Source of the DNA: JABMRP01 sp964444795 | GTDB taxonomy: Bacteria > Planctomycetota > Planctomycetia > Pirellulales > Thermoguttaceae | Assembly: GCA_964444795.1 (NCBI GenBank) | Contig: CAYUIQ010000051.1 | Span: 1-40,284 of the forward strand | Reading direction: 5' to 3' | Length of the DNA stretch: 40,284 nucleotides | Part shown: piece by piece, positions 6,287 through 14,773 of the stretch | How the letters are laid out: each line of letters starts with the position of its first letter | Position numbering within the stretch: the stretch's first letter is position 1 | Position numbers and translations under genes: made by a program | The notes under the pieces: model-generated | What the model was told of the DNA's origin: nothing | The model's database searches: none | Seen by the model: the letters and a program-made list of their open reading frames with translations, nothing else

Positions 6287-8370
6287 TCGGAAATCATCGA
6301 AACGGATTCAATCGTCGTATCGCGGGTGATCTCGTTGTAGCTGAGCACGATCAACGTCGGTAAATGGGGCGTGGTCATCTGTTTCACCGCGGCGCGGATT
6401 TGCGGGCTGACCAGCAGTACGGGTGGATGGCTGGCGACGGTCACCTTCTCCACCTCGGCGGCGATCAACCGGCAGGTCGCCTCGACCGCCTGCGGCGACA
6501 TGCGGACAAACAGCCCGTGTTCGTTGTGGTCGAACCCGGCGCGGATCCGGTCTTCCAGAGCCGGATCGAGGGTGACGACGAAGAGCTGCCCTTGCTTGTC
6601 GCGATACTTGGAGCAAATGGTTCGGGCCAACCGGTGACGCACGTACTCGGTCAAGAGGATCGGATCCTTGGTGCGAGAGGCGTAGTCGCCCAGGGTTTCC
6701 AGGATGACTCCCAATTGGCGAATCGGCACGCTTTCTCGCAGCAGCATTTGCAGGATCTGCTGCACTTCGGCCAGTTTCATCTGGCCGGGGATCAACTCTT
6801 CGACCACCGCCGGCGAAACCTGCTTCAGTTCGTCGACCAGATGTTTGGTGGCATCGCGGGTGAGGATCTCGTCGGCCTGTTTGCGAACCGTCTCGGTCAG
6901 GTGCGTGGCGATCACGCTTCCCGGCTCGACCACCGTGTAGCCGTACATCTCGGCCTGAGCCCGATTGCCCGGATCGACCCATATCGCCGGGGTGCCGAAC
7001 GCCGGATCTTTGGTCTCGGTGCCCGGCACTCGGCCGGTCGTCATGCCCGAATCGATGGCCAAAAGCGAGTCGGGATAGACCATGCCGTCGCCCACCGGGA
7101 TGTCGGCGATCTTGATGCGATACTGGTTCTGGTCGAGACGGATGTTGTCGCGCAGCCGCACCTTGGGCAGGATGATGCCGATATCCGAGGCCACGTTCTG
7201 GCGCACCCGTTGGATCCGTTCCATCAGATCGCCGCCTCGCTTGGGATCGGCCAGACGGATCAGCGCGACGCCGATCTCGATCTCCATCGGATCGACCGTC
7301 AGGTAGTCTTCGATTCGCTCCTCGCGGGGCTTGGCCGCCTCCGATTTCTTTTTCGCCCGGGTCGCCGCGTCGGCTTCCTGCGACCGTCGCGAGAGCATCA
7401 CGGCCATGGCCACGCAACTTCCGCCGATCAACAGCAAGGGGAATTTCGGCAGACTGGTGAAAACCAGAACGCCGAGAAACACGCCCGTCACGGCCATGGC
7501 CTGCGGCCGGGAGAAAAGCTGGCGGAGGAATTCGCTCGGCAGATTGGTTTCCCTGCTACTGCGGGTCACCAGTAAGGCGGCGGCCAAGGAAATCAGAAAC
7601 GCCGGCACCTGGCTGACCAACCCGTCGCCGATGGTCAATTTGGTGAACAACTCGGCCGCGCCGCCGAAACTCATTCCCGCGTCGACCACGCCGATGAACA
7701 GCCCGCCGATCACGTTGATCAGCGTAATGATAATGCCCGCGATGGCGTCGCCGCGGACAAACTTGCTGGCACCGTCCATGGCCCCGAAGAAGTCGGCCTG
7801 CTGGGAGATTTCTTCGCGACGGCGCTGAGCCTCGTGCTCGTCGATAATGCCCGCGTTGAGATCGGCGTCGATGGCCATCTGGCGACCGGGCATGCCGTCC
7901 AAGGCGAATCGGGCGGCCACTTCACTAATTCGGGTGGCACCTTTGGTAATCACGATGAACTGGATGAGGACGATAATCACGAAGATGATCAACCCGACGA
8001 CGATCTTGTCGCCGGCCACGAACTCGCCGAAGGTCTTGATCACGCCGCCGGCGGCCAGCGCCCCCATCGACTCGGCCTTGGTGAGGATCAGCCGCGTGGT
8101 GGCCACGTTGAGTACCAGCCGAAACAGCGTCGTGGCCAGCAGAAGCGACGGAAAAATGCTGAACTCCAGCGGCGTTCTTACGTAGATCGTCGTGAGCAGC
8201 ATGACCACGGCGATCGTGATATTGGCCGCCAGCAGGAGATCCATCAGCGCCGTCGGCAACGGGACCATAATCACCAGAATACTGGAGATGATCCCGATGG
8301 GCAGTATCAGATCTTTGAGACGCGACAACGGGCTCAACCCGTCGGCACGTGCCACGGCACCAGAAGCCAT
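6277..8370 (-). CDS. flhA: FlhA, export-gate transmembrane protein
   Basis: FlhA forms the nonameric ring of the flagellar type III export gate; its cytosolic domain receives chaperone-substrate complexes and its membrane part uses the proton motive force. The 697 residues are the usual length. Eight or so hydrophobic segments fill the first about 330 residues, with the conserved cytoplasmic loop (TRISEVAARFALDGMPGRQMAIDADLNAG, whose central part is the FHIPEP hallmark) at about 140-170. The C-terminal half from about 350 is the soluble FlhA-C domain. The start is at a normal N-terminus (MASGAVARADG). The stop codon lies inside a heptamer-type repeat tract. Overall motifs are intact. Confidence 0.96.
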   Translation of the reverse strand: MASGAVARADGLSPLSRLKDLILPIGIISSILVIMVPLPTALMDLLLAANITIAVVMLLTTIYVRTPLEFSIFPSLLLATTLFRLVLNVATTRLILTKAESMGALAAGGVIKTFGEFVAGDKIVVGLIIFVIIVLIQFIVITKGATRISEVAARFALDGMPGRQMAIDADLNAGIIDEHEAQRRREEISQQADFFGAMDGASKFVRGDAIAGIIITLINVIGGLFIGVVDAGMSFGGAAELFTKLTIGDGLVSQVPAFLISLAAALLVTRSSRETNLPSEFLRQLFSRPQAMAVTGVFLGVLVFTSLPKFPLLLIGGSCVAMAVMLSRRSQEADAATRAKKKSEAAKPREERIEDYLTVDPMEIEIGVALIRLADPKRGGDLMERIQRVRQNVASDIGIILPKVRLRDNIRLDQNQYRIKIADIPVGDGMVYPDSLLAIDSGMTTGRVPGTETKDPAFGTPAIWVDPGNRAQAEMYGYTVVEPGSVIATHLTETVRKQADEILTRDATKHLVDELKQVSPAVVEELIPGQMKLAEVQQILQMLLRESVPIRQLGVILETLGDYASRTKDPILLTEYVRHRLARTICSKYRDKQGQLFVVTLDPALEDRIRAGFDHNEHGLFVRMSPQAVEATCRLIAAEVEKVTVASHPPVLLVSPQIRAAVKQMTTPHLPTLIVLSYNEITRDTTIESVSMISDRG

Positions 8371-8464
8371 CCGCGACTCCGCGCGTGTGGATTACCACGA
8401 TTTGTATTGAGGTAGAGAAGAGGGGGGAACGGTAATCGAAAGGCGGTGTGAAGTCCAGACCGAT

Positions 8465-8640
8465 TCCCTCGCACCCCTAATCGCTTACCCCGAATGGGGC
8501 CGCGCGAAGATCCGCAAGTCAGCACCCGAAGCGAAAGCGAGGACAATCGGCGCAAAGTATTAAATAGCCTATACTTCGGGTTACTGCAGGACGCCAGAAT
8601 GACGCCTCCCAACTAATCCCTAATCGCTACCCCCGACTCC
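8465..8640. repeat. flhA upstream spacer with two heptamer-type tracts and a planctomycete-style repeat
   Basis: Between flhA and flhB lie a mini-tract (about 8468-8490, CCCCTAATCGCTTACCCC), then the segment CACCCGAAGCGAAAGCGAGG at about 8523-8542, which I recall as a dispersed intergenic motif in Pirellulales, and a second tract at 8613-8640 (CTAATCCCTAATCGCTACCC) that runs up to the flhB stop. ACCCGAAG (8524-8531) can pair with CTTCGGGT (8574-8581). I see no gene in 8371-8640; a minus-strand open frame across it begins with no ribosome site and resembles nothing. Confidence 0.5.
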
Positions 8641-9729
8641 TCACGCCGCCGCGTTTGGCACGTCCGGGATCGATTTGCCCTTGAGCTGATAGACGTAGGC
8701 CAACAACTCGGCCACGGCGGCGTATTTGTCGGAGGGGACGGGCTGATTGACCTCGACCTCGCGGTAAAGAGCCTGGGCCAGCGGTTTCTTTTCGACGATC
8801 GGTATCCCGTGTTCCAGGGCGAGGCGACGAATTCGCTGGGCTATCAGCCCGGCTCCTTTGGCCAACACGATCGGAGCGGCCATGGTCTCCGGGTCGTACT
8901 GGATGGCCACGGACAGTTCGGTCGGGTTGGTCACCACGACGTCGGCCTGGGGCACGGCGTCGGAGAGCCGGTTCATGGCCAGTTGGCGCTGAACCACCCG
9001 GCGCCGGGCGATGATCTGCGGGTCGCCTTGCAGATTCTTCATCTCCTCGCGTACTTCCTGCGAGGTCATCTTCAAATCTTGCTCGTGTTTCCATCGCTGA
9101 AAGGTGTAATCCAGAATGGCCAGTATCAACAGCGCGATGCCGATCATCAGGGCCGTATCCCAGAGAATGTCGATCAGAAAGGCGGCCACTTCCGGGAGCG
9201 AGGCGGCGGTAATCGCCATGATCGATTCCCGCCGCCCGTAGAGCACCACAAACGCCACGGTTCCGATCACCAGGATCTTGAAGATGCCAAAGAGCAGCTT
9301 CATGAAGTTGGTCATCGAGAACATTCGCCCGATGCCCTTGAGCGGGTCCAGCCGCGTGATGTCGGGGGCCAGCTTGTTCGGCAGGAAGAGGAACCCCACC
9401 TGCATCAGATTGACCAGCACGGACACGGCCATGATCCCCCCCAGGATCGGTAACACGTATCGGGTGAGCGATCCGGTGACCGAATGCCAGGTGAGCATAA
9501 CGAAATCGAGATCGGCTTCCAACGCGAGTTGGCCGCCCAATTGCCGGGCCGTGTAGTTGCCGAGAAAGTCGATCAGCCCCCCGCCGAGCATCAACAGGAT
9601 CAGCAAGGCGCCGACCAGCAGCACGGCCGACCCCAGATCCTGGCTCTTGGCGACCTGGCCCTCCTCGCGCGCCTTTTGCCTGCGATGCGGCGTTGCTTCT
9701 TGCGATTTGTCCCCATCTTGGTCGGGCAT
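8641..9729 (-). CDS. flhB: FlhB, export-gate specificity switch protein
   Basis: FlhB wraps the FliP/Q/R export channel and switches export from hook to filament substrates after cleaving itself between Asn and Pro. The 362 residues have the charged N-terminus (SQEATPHRRQKAREEGQVAKS), four membrane helices within about 35-210, and the soluble domain from about 215. The cleavage loop at residues 268-271 reads NPTE, not the usual NPTH: the N-P bond and Thr are kept, His is replaced by Glu. The start codon is immediately preceded by a heptamer-type repeat tract, and the stop is immediately followed by another. Confidence 0.95.
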   Translation of the reverse strand: MPDQDGDKSQEATPHRRQKAREEGQVAKSQDLGSAVLLVGALLILLMLGGGLIDFLGNYTARQLGGQLALEADLDFVMLTWHSVTGSLTRYVLPILGGIMAVSVLVNLMQVGFLFLPNKLAPDITRLDPLKGIGRMFSMTNFMKLLFGIFKILVIGTVAFVVLYGRRESIMAITAASLPEVAAFLIDILWDTALMIGIALLILAILDYTFQRWKHEQDLKMTSQEVREEMKNLQGDPQIIARRRVVQRQLAMNRLSDAVPQADVVVTNPTELSVAIQYDPETMAAPIVLAKGAGLIAQRIRRLALEHGIPIVEKKPLAQALYREVEVNQPVPSDKYAAVAELLAYVYQLKGKSIPDVPNAAA

Positions 9730-9821
9730 GGAAGTAGGGGGTAGGGGCTAGGGACTGGGGACTAGAAAGGAAAAGGGGGGGGCAGCGATTAGTGGTTGGT
9801 GGTTAGTGGTTAGTGGTAGAG
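9730..9821. repeat. Composite heptamer tract upstream of flhB
   Basis: On the minus strand this reads as three blocks toward flhB: CCACTAA-type heptamers (about 9793-9821), a C-run followed by a pyrimidine stretch (about 9765-9785), and GTCCCTA-type units (about 9734-9764) ending CCCCTACTTCC directly before the ATG. The same three-block architecture recurs upstream of fliQ. No Shine-Dalgarno sequence is visible between tract and start codon, so the tract effectively is the leader of flhB. Confidence 0.65.
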
Positions 9822-9838
9822 GTTTGCGACTTACTACG

Positions 9839-9860
9839 CCCACGGGTTGCAACCCGTGGG
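9839..9860. repeat. Perfect 22-bp palindrome between fliR and flhB
   Basis: The sequence equals its own reverse complement over 22 bases; each half is CCCACGGGTTG. In RNA it would fold as a stem of about 9 pairs with a tetraloop. I recall CCCACGGGTTxxAACCCGTGGG as a widespread intergenic palindrome in planctomycetes. No T-run follows on the minus strand, so termination is not the obvious role. Confidence 0.7.
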
Positions 9861-9885
9861 TCCGACCCGGCATTGGTCATTAAAA

Positions 9886-10689
9886 CTACGAAACGGTGCT
9901 TGGCACGACGCCGACGTGGAGGGCGTCGAGGATGGTTTCCAGGGTGACGGTGAGTTGGGCTTGGAAGATCCAGGCGGCGGTTCCGATGGTGAAGAACAGG
10001 GTGCCGAGGGTGATCATCGAGTTCATTCCGAAACCGACGGCCATGATATTCAATTGGGGCATGGTGCGGCTGATGAGCCCCATCACCAGGGTGGACAAGA
10101 GCAAGGCCGTCACGACCGGCGCCGCGGCGCGAATCGCCAAGGAGAAACTCTGGCTCAACACGGTCACCAGCATATCGCAAATCGCCGCCGTGGGAATGTT
10201 GCCGCCCCCCAGCGGAATCGTTTCGAAGGTATCCAGCAGCCCGGCCATCACGAGGCGATGGCCGCCGACGCAAACGAAGATCGCCAGCGCGAGCATCCGC
10301 AACAATTGCGAGAACAGGGGCACGCTCGCTTCGGTGCTCGGGTCGAAGACGTCGGCCAGCATCAGGCCGCTGATGCGACCGATGAGGAGTCCGGCCAGGC
10401 GTATTCCGGAGAACAAAATGACCACGCCCATCCCGAGTACCAGGCCCAGCAGAAACTCGCCGCCCACGAAGACCAGGTAGTTGATCGTGTTGCCGGGATA
10501 CGCCACCGGCGCGTTCCATTGGCCGGGTACGATCAGCAGAGCCAGCGAGAAGGCCAGCAGCGCCCGAACCTGTACGGGTATTTCCTTGGTGCCGTAGATC
10601 GGCGCAATCATCACCAACCCGCTCACCCGGCAGAGCACCAGGGTGAAGACGACGAAATGCGTCGGATCGAGTTGATTCAGCCAGTCCAT
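9886..10689 (-). CDS. fliR: FliR, export-gate membrane protein
   Basis: FliR joins FliP and FliQ in the helical export channel of the flagellar secretion system. The 267-residue length is typical. Hydrophobic segments cover most of the protein, beginning with HFVVFTLVLCRVSGLVMIAPIYG and the conserved KEIPVQVRALLAFSLAL motif, followed by EFLLGLVLGMGV and a run of four further helices. The start MDWLNQLDPTHF is natural, with fliQ ending 10 bases upstream. The order fliP-fliQ-fliR-flhB is the conserved export-gate order. Confidence 0.94.
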   Translation of the reverse strand: MDWLNQLDPTHFVVFTLVLCRVSGLVMIAPIYGTKEIPVQVRALLAFSLALLIVPGQWNAPVAYPGNTINYLVFVGGEFLLGLVLGMGVVILFSGIRLAGLLIGRISGLMLADVFDPSTEASVPLFSQLLRMLALAIFVCVGGHRLVMAGLLDTFETIPLGGGNIPTAAICDMLVTVLSQSFSLAIRAAAPVVTALLLSTLVMGLISRTMPQLNIMAVGFGMNSMITLGTLFFTIGTAAWIFQAQLTVTLETILDALHVGVVPSTVS

Positions 10690-10699
10690 GGGGCGACCG

Positions 10700-11008
10700 T
10701 TACGGTTCGTCGTCGATTCTCAATTCCGCCGCATGTTCCGGCGTCAGTCGATCGGGGATTCCACCGATGAGGTCGGTCGAGTACTCCAGCATGTTGGACA
10801 TCAACCACGGCAGCGTAAAGCTAAACACCACAATCATGGCGACGATCTTCGGCACGAAGGCGACCGTCTGCTCTTGCACCTGCGTGACCGCCTGAAGCAG
10901 GCCGACGAGCAATCCGACGGCCATCCCGGCCAACAGCACCGGGGCACCCATCATCAACGTGATCCTCACCGCGTCGCGGGCCAGATCGGTGGCGACTTGG
11001 TAGTCCAT
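10700..11008 (-). CDS. fliQ: FliQ, export-gate membrane protein
   Basis: FliQ is the small two-helix subunit of the FliP-FliQ-FliR export channel. The 102 residues carry two hairpin helices, about 15-40 (ITLMMGAPVLLAGMAVGLLVGLLQ) and 50-75, joined by the family loop AVTQVQEQTVAFVPKI. The C-terminus has about 12 more residues than the E. coli protein (89 aa). Its ATG is directly preceded by a repeat tract with no clear ribosome site. It lies between fliP and fliR as expected. Confidence 0.94.
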   Translation of the reverse strand: MDYQVATDLARDAVRITLMMGAPVLLAGMAVGLLVGLLQAVTQVQEQTVAFVPKIVAMIVVFSFTLPWLMSNMLEYSTDLIGGIPDRLTPEHAAELRIDDEP

Positions 11009-11012
11009 GGGA

Positions 11013-11096
11013 AGCAGTGGGGGGTAGGGACTAGGGAATAGGGAATAGAAAGAAAGGGGGGCGATTAGCGATTGGTCATTGGCGATTTACGATTAC
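11013..11096. repeat. Composite heptamer tract upstream of fliQ
   Basis: Read on the minus strand: an AATCGCC/CCAATCGC block (about 11063-11095), a CCCCCC plus TTTCTTTCTA pyrimidine bridge (about 11046-11062), and CCCTATTCCCTAGTCCC units ending CTACCCCCCACTG (about 11016-11045), 7 bases from the fliQ start codon. The block order matches the tract before flhB. It fills the whole fliP-fliQ gap. Confidence 0.65.
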
Positions 11097-11098
11097 GG

Positions 11099-12046
11099 TC
11101 ACGTATACGGGGCGAAGCTTTCCAGGAGCATGCCGACGACCAGATGCCAGCCGTCCACCAGGACAAACAGCAGGAGTTTGAATGGCAAGGAGATCAAGAC
11201 CGGCGGAAGCATCAACATACCCATCGAGACCATCACACTGGCAATGACCATGTCGAGTATCAGAAACGGCAAGTAAATCTGGAATCCGATCAGAAAGGCC
11301 GTCTTCAACTCGCTGAGCATAAACGCCGGCAGAAGCGCCTGCAGCGGCACATCGTCGTAGGTCGTCGGCTCGGATTGATCGGGGAGGTAGCGGAGGAACA
11401 GGTAGACGTCGTCCTGGTTGCCGGTCCGATCGATCTGCTGGCTCATGAAGCGGCGGATCGGTTCGGCGCCGCGCGTCCAGGCTTCCTCCAGCGAGATCTG
11501 TTCCTCGGTGTACGGTTTGATTCCCCCCTCGTACACGTCCTTCCACACGGGCGTCATCAACAGCAACGTCAAGAACAACGACAGCGAGGTAATCACCTGG
11601 CTGGGCGGCAACTGCTGCGTTCCGATCGCCTGACGCAAAAGAGCCAGCACCACCACAATGCGAACGAAACAAGTGGTCATCAACAACACCGCCGGAGCCA
11701 TGCTGAGCACGGTCAGCAGGAGCATCACCTGCAGCGTGGAACTGAGTCCCTCGGGACTGGTCCATTTCTCGGGCCCTCCGGCCAGACCCTCGGGCACTTC
11801 CATCGTCAGCGCTTCGTTGGCCGCCGACTCGTAGCTGGGCGACTCGGATTTGGGCGACTCGTAACCGAGCGATTGGGTCTCGGGCGGGACATCCTGGGCC
11901 GCCGCGGGACTCAAGACGGCCAACCCCGCCAGGAGAATCGCCGCCCAGGCCAACCCGCGCCGCGACGAACTCCCGCGCCACTGTGCCGCGGCGGCTTGCC
12001 CGCGAGAAGTCTTCGACCGCGTTTTCCTTGGCACGCTCTTATGCAT
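11099..12046 (-). CDS. fliP: FliP, export-gate channel protein
   Basis: FliP forms the core of the flagellar export channel and is one of the few gate proteins made with a cleavable signal peptide. The 315 residues exceed the usual 245: a basic N-terminus and signal segment (about 32-50, LAWAAILLAGLAVLSPAAAQ) is followed by a low-complexity stretch with repeated YESP/SESP, and the conserved protein begins about residue 98. Family motifs are intact: TCFVRIVVVLALLRQAIGTQ, then ISLEEAW, LPAFMLSELKTAFLIGF, and a C-terminal PFKLLLFVLVDGWHLVVG. The first 8 bases overlap the end of fliO, indicating coupling. Confidence 0.95.
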   Translation of the reverse strand: MHKSVPRKTRSKTSRGQAAAAQWRGSSSRRGLAWAAILLAGLAVLSPAAAQDVPPETQSLGYESPKSESPSYESAANEALTMEVPEGLAGGPEKWTSPEGLSSTLQVMLLLTVLSMAPAVLLMTTCFVRIVVVLALLRQAIGTQQLPPSQVITSLSLFLTLLLMTPVWKDVYEGGIKPYTEEQISLEEAWTRGAEPIRRFMSQQIDRTGNQDDVYLFLRYLPDQSEPTTYDDVPLQALLPAFMLSELKTAFLIGFQIYLPFLILDMVIASVMVSMGMLMLPPVLISLPFKLLLFVLVDGWHLVVGMLLESFAPYT

Positions 12047-13073
12047 GATGTCCCCTTAATATCCCGATCCCGAGTTCCGGGTCATCGAGACTGCGCGGGT
12101 CGCGAGCCGGCGGATCGACGTCATCGGAAACACCGGAATCGGCAAGTTCCGCGCGGGAAGCGGTTCCCGTGAACTGCCCAAACACATGGCGAAACGTCTC
12201 CGTAGCGCTTTGTGCGTGCGTTTGCCGACAGAGCCCGGCCAGACGATCGACCTCCTCCGGGTCGGTGATCTCGGTCAAGGTTTCCGTGCCCGCGGTGGAA
12301 ATCGAGACCAGCAGCAACTTCTTCCCACAACGCAGCAGGTGGACCTGCTGACGGCTGGCCAAAGGCGCCTGTCCAAGCACTTCGACCACTTCGCCGGGCA
12401 ACGCACTGGAAGCTCCCGGAGCGACGCGGCGCATCAGCCAGGCAACGATGAAGAACACGCCCAGCACAACCGAGAGGCTGATGCCCATCGTCAGAACGGA
12501 CGACAGACCCCCGACGTCGCGCGAAGATCCGGAGTCGCCGTCGGCGGACGGTTTCAAGGGAATTGCCGACCGCTTGACAGGAGGCGGAAGGGGTATTGCC
12601 GTCGATGCACCGGACTCGCCGGCCGCCGGCGTCTGGGGATCGACTTCCGACGATACCGTTTCCACCGGCACGGTTTCCGTCGGCATGGTTTTCATCGGCA
12701 CGGGCGAGGCGTTCTGGCCGTCGGCCGGACCTTCCGCTCCTGGCGGTTGCCCCAGGCCGCCCGGGTAACGATTCGCCGGCGCCGATGCGATTGGCGGAAG
12801 CGTTGTGGTGGTGTACGCAACGGGTTGCGCTAGATACCCCCGGGGCTGCGTTTGGAGCGGCGGCAGGGGGGCCTGATGACCGGCATGGACGGGATCGGCT
12901 GACGAGATCGCGTCGGTCTCCCCGAGGGGAACGTTGAGTTGGCTCGTGTCCTGGTGCCTCAAGCCATTCCACGGCGGGCAATCCTGCCCGCTGGCGCCTC
13001 GGGGCAATGCCACAAGAAGCAAACCGAACCAGGTTGCCAGAACAGCCCGGGCAATGTTCGTTGTCGGAGGCAT
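12039..13073 (-). CDS. fliO: FliO, export-gate assembly protein
   Basis: FliO helps assemble the FliP ring. The start at 13073 is chosen because it gives a signal-like N-terminus (ARAVLATWFGLLLVALPRGA) and has AAGGAAAGG just upstream; a 33-residue longer frame has neither. The protein (344 aa) is long for FliO: a periplasmic, proline-rich region of about 160 residues follows the signal, then one membrane helix at about 190-212 (LTMGISLSVVLGVFFIVAWL), then the conserved cytoplasmic domain (EVVEVLGQAPLASRQQVHLLRCGKKLLLV). Position directly before fliP supports the call, which rests mainly on this domain and context. Confidence 0.85.
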   Translation of the reverse strand: MPPTTNIARAVLATWFGLLLVALPRGASGQDCPPWNGLRHQDTSQLNVPLGETDAISSADPVHAGHQAPLPPLQTQPRGYLAQPVAYTTTTLPPIASAPANRYPGGLGQPPGAEGPADGQNASPVPMKTMPTETVPVETVSSEVDPQTPAAGESGASTAIPLPPPVKRSAIPLKPSADGDSGSSRDVGGLSSVLTMGISLSVVLGVFFIVAWLMRRVAPGASSALPGEVVEVLGQAPLASRQQVHLLRCGKKLLLVSISTAGTETLTEITDPEEVDRLAGLCRQTHAQSATETFRHVFGQFTGTASRAELADSGVSDDVDPPARDPRSLDDPELGIGILRGHHA

Positions 13074-13239
13074 CCTTGCCTTTCCTTGTCGACGGTCGAT
13101 TTTCCTCAAGGAGTCTGCCGGTTCGTGCCGATATCGAAGCAGGTCAATCCGTCGGGCTTTTCCACTCGGCACCGCAAATTCAGCAACGCGACTCCTTCCT
13201 TATTCTTCGCAAACGTGGCCTTACCCTGCTCCCGCCTCG

Positions 13240-14037
13240 TTACGCGCAGGCGTTCTGGCCGGCCACCAATTCCGCAACTCGCACACAGAAATTGTCGTTG
13301 AGCACGAGCACCTCTCCGCGGGCGATCAGACGTCCGTTGACGAAAATATCGACGGGATCGCCGGCGAGTTTGTCCAACGGAACGACCGACCCCCTCTTGA
13401 GCTTGAGAAGGTCCTCGATATACATGTTCGTACGCCCCAGTTCGATCTTCACGTCGAGATCCACGTCGCGGATCAGATCGAGCGTGGCGGTTTCGGTCGA
13501 CGCCGGTGCGCCACCGAACTCCTCGAACTCGAACGGATCCACGCCGGCAGGTGATTCGGACGCGTCGGCGTCGATGATCGAGTCGAGCGCTTCTTCGGCC
13601 TGTTCGAGCAGGTATTCCACGTCTTTTTGGGCCATGGCTCCTGCCCCATCGGGTACAGGCGGGGTGGGTGCGGGCGGCGTCTCGGGTTGGGCGGCGGCCC
13701 CCCCCTTGCCGGCCTGATCGAGCAGTTTCTCGATGTCTTCTTGCGCCAGCAGTTTATCCTCGTCACCGGCGGCGGGAGGCGTCGCGGTCCGGGACTCCGG
13801 GGCGGACGCACCGCCCCCGTGCAACAATGCCTCGATTTCATCTTGCCCCATGGCGTCGTCGGCTCCCTCCGGCCCTTCAAGTGCCGACTCGTCGGGTGCC
13901 GGTCCATCGGGTGCCGGTCCGTCGGGTGCCGGTCCGTCAGGCGCCGGTCCGTCAGGTGTTGGCGCGGGAGTATCGCCTTGCGGCTGGTTCAGCAGAGCTT
14001 CGATATCGCTCTGGCTCAGTTCGGCGTCGTCTGACAT
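13240..14037 (-). CDS. fliN: FliN, switch protein with four FliM-like N-terminal motifs
   Basis: FliN is part of the C-ring that sets rotation direction and docks the export complex. Residues about 185-260 form an intact SpoA/FliN domain (DVDLDVKIELGRTNMYIEDLLKLKRGS ... DIFVNGRLIARGEVLVLND, quoted in part). The protein is 265 residues, about twice E. coli FliN; the extra length is a low-complexity N-terminus that contains four copies of an SQxxIxxLL motif at residues 7-16 (LSQSDIEALL), 63-72 (MGQDEIEALL), 97-106 (LAQEDIEKLL) and 135-144 (MAQKDVEYLL), separated by PDGPA repeats and Pro/Ala linkers. This motif is the N-terminal signature of FliM and FliY, where it binds phospho-CheY. fliM itself is not in the cluster. 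Confidence 0.93.
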   Translation of the reverse strand: MSDDAELSQSDIEALLNQPQGDTPAPTPDGPAPDGPAPDGPAPDGPAPDESALEGPEGADDAMGQDEIEALLHGGGASAPESRTATPPAAGDEDKLLAQEDIEKLLDQAGKGGAAAQPETPPAPTPPVPDGAGAMAQKDVEYLLEQAEEALDSIIDADASESPAGVDPFEFEEFGGAPASTETATLDLIRDVDLDVKIELGRTNMYIEDLLKLKRGSVVPLDKLAGDPVDIFVNGRLIARGEVLVLNDNFCVRVAELVAGQNACA

Positions 14038-14123
14038 CGGAATCCATTCCTATTTCGGCGCGTCCATGCAACGTTTGCCCGTCGGGGCGCGGTCTTCAAC
14101 GACCACCCGACACGCACGCTCGG

Positions 14124-14666
14124 TCATTGTTCGACAAACGAGAACTCGCTGACAATAATGTCGCGGATCAGCGGTTTGCCGAGAACTCTGTTCGCTCTGT
14201 CCAAAATCACCCTCTTAATCGCGCCCAATCCGGGATCCGTCAAGTCCTCAAGATTGGCGCTGCGGACGGACTCAATCACTTGCTCGCGAAAGCGATGCTG
14301 GCATTTGGCCATCCGCTCGTCAAATTCCTCCTGATTATCGCCAACAATGGTCCCCCACAAGTGGAAGTCAATCCGCAGGGCCGTGGACGAGCCCGGCTGA
14401 CGCGACGTGATGCTGTATGGTTCCAGATCGACCTCGACTCGGGGAACCGAATCATCGTCCTCGTCCTCATCGACCAGCATGGCGTTGGCCTGCCCCTCGC
14501 CTTCGCTGACCGTGGGCAGCATACTATAGGCAATGACGCATTCCAGCAAGACCACGCCGGTGACGAACGCGGGCAATCGGAGCTTCGTCAACAACGAAGG
14601 GCTGGCGGCGGCCGCATCTTCGGCAAGTGGATCGTTTTCAGTCGGTTGCTTCGCGGGATCGGCCAT
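14124..14666 (-). CDS. fliL: FliL, flagellar basal-body associated protein
   Basis: FliL is a single-pass inner-membrane protein around the stator that supports torque. The 180 residues have a cytoplasmic N-terminus, one membrane helix at about 31-50 (LPAFVTGVVLLECVIAYSML), an acidic linker (DEDEDDD), and a periplasmic domain ending with the family pattern VILDRANRVLGKPLIRDIIVSEF (in part). Genes around it are motB upstream and fliN downstream; in most clusters fliL is followed by fliM, which is missing here. Confidence 0.88.
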   Translation of the reverse strand: MADPAKQPTENDPLAEDAAAASPSLLTKLRLPAFVTGVVLLECVIAYSMLPTVSEGEGQANAMLVDEDEDDDSVPRVEVDLEPYSITSRQPGSSTALRIDFHLWGTIVGDNQEEFDERMAKCQHRFREQVIESVRSANLEDLTDPGLGAIKRVILDRANRVLGKPLIRDIIVSEFSFVEQ

Positions 14667-14773
14667 GAGTACTTCACGCTTATTTTGGGGAACCGTTGAC
14701 CGACAGGCCGGCTGACCGGCGAGTCGGTTTTTCTATCGGAACCAGTGCGTTGGGTCGCGACTGATTCCGCCAC

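Noticed and set aside
8334..8612. 92-codon minus-strand frame upstream of flhA
   Set aside because: Runs through repeat tracts, overlaps the flhA start and resembles no protein.
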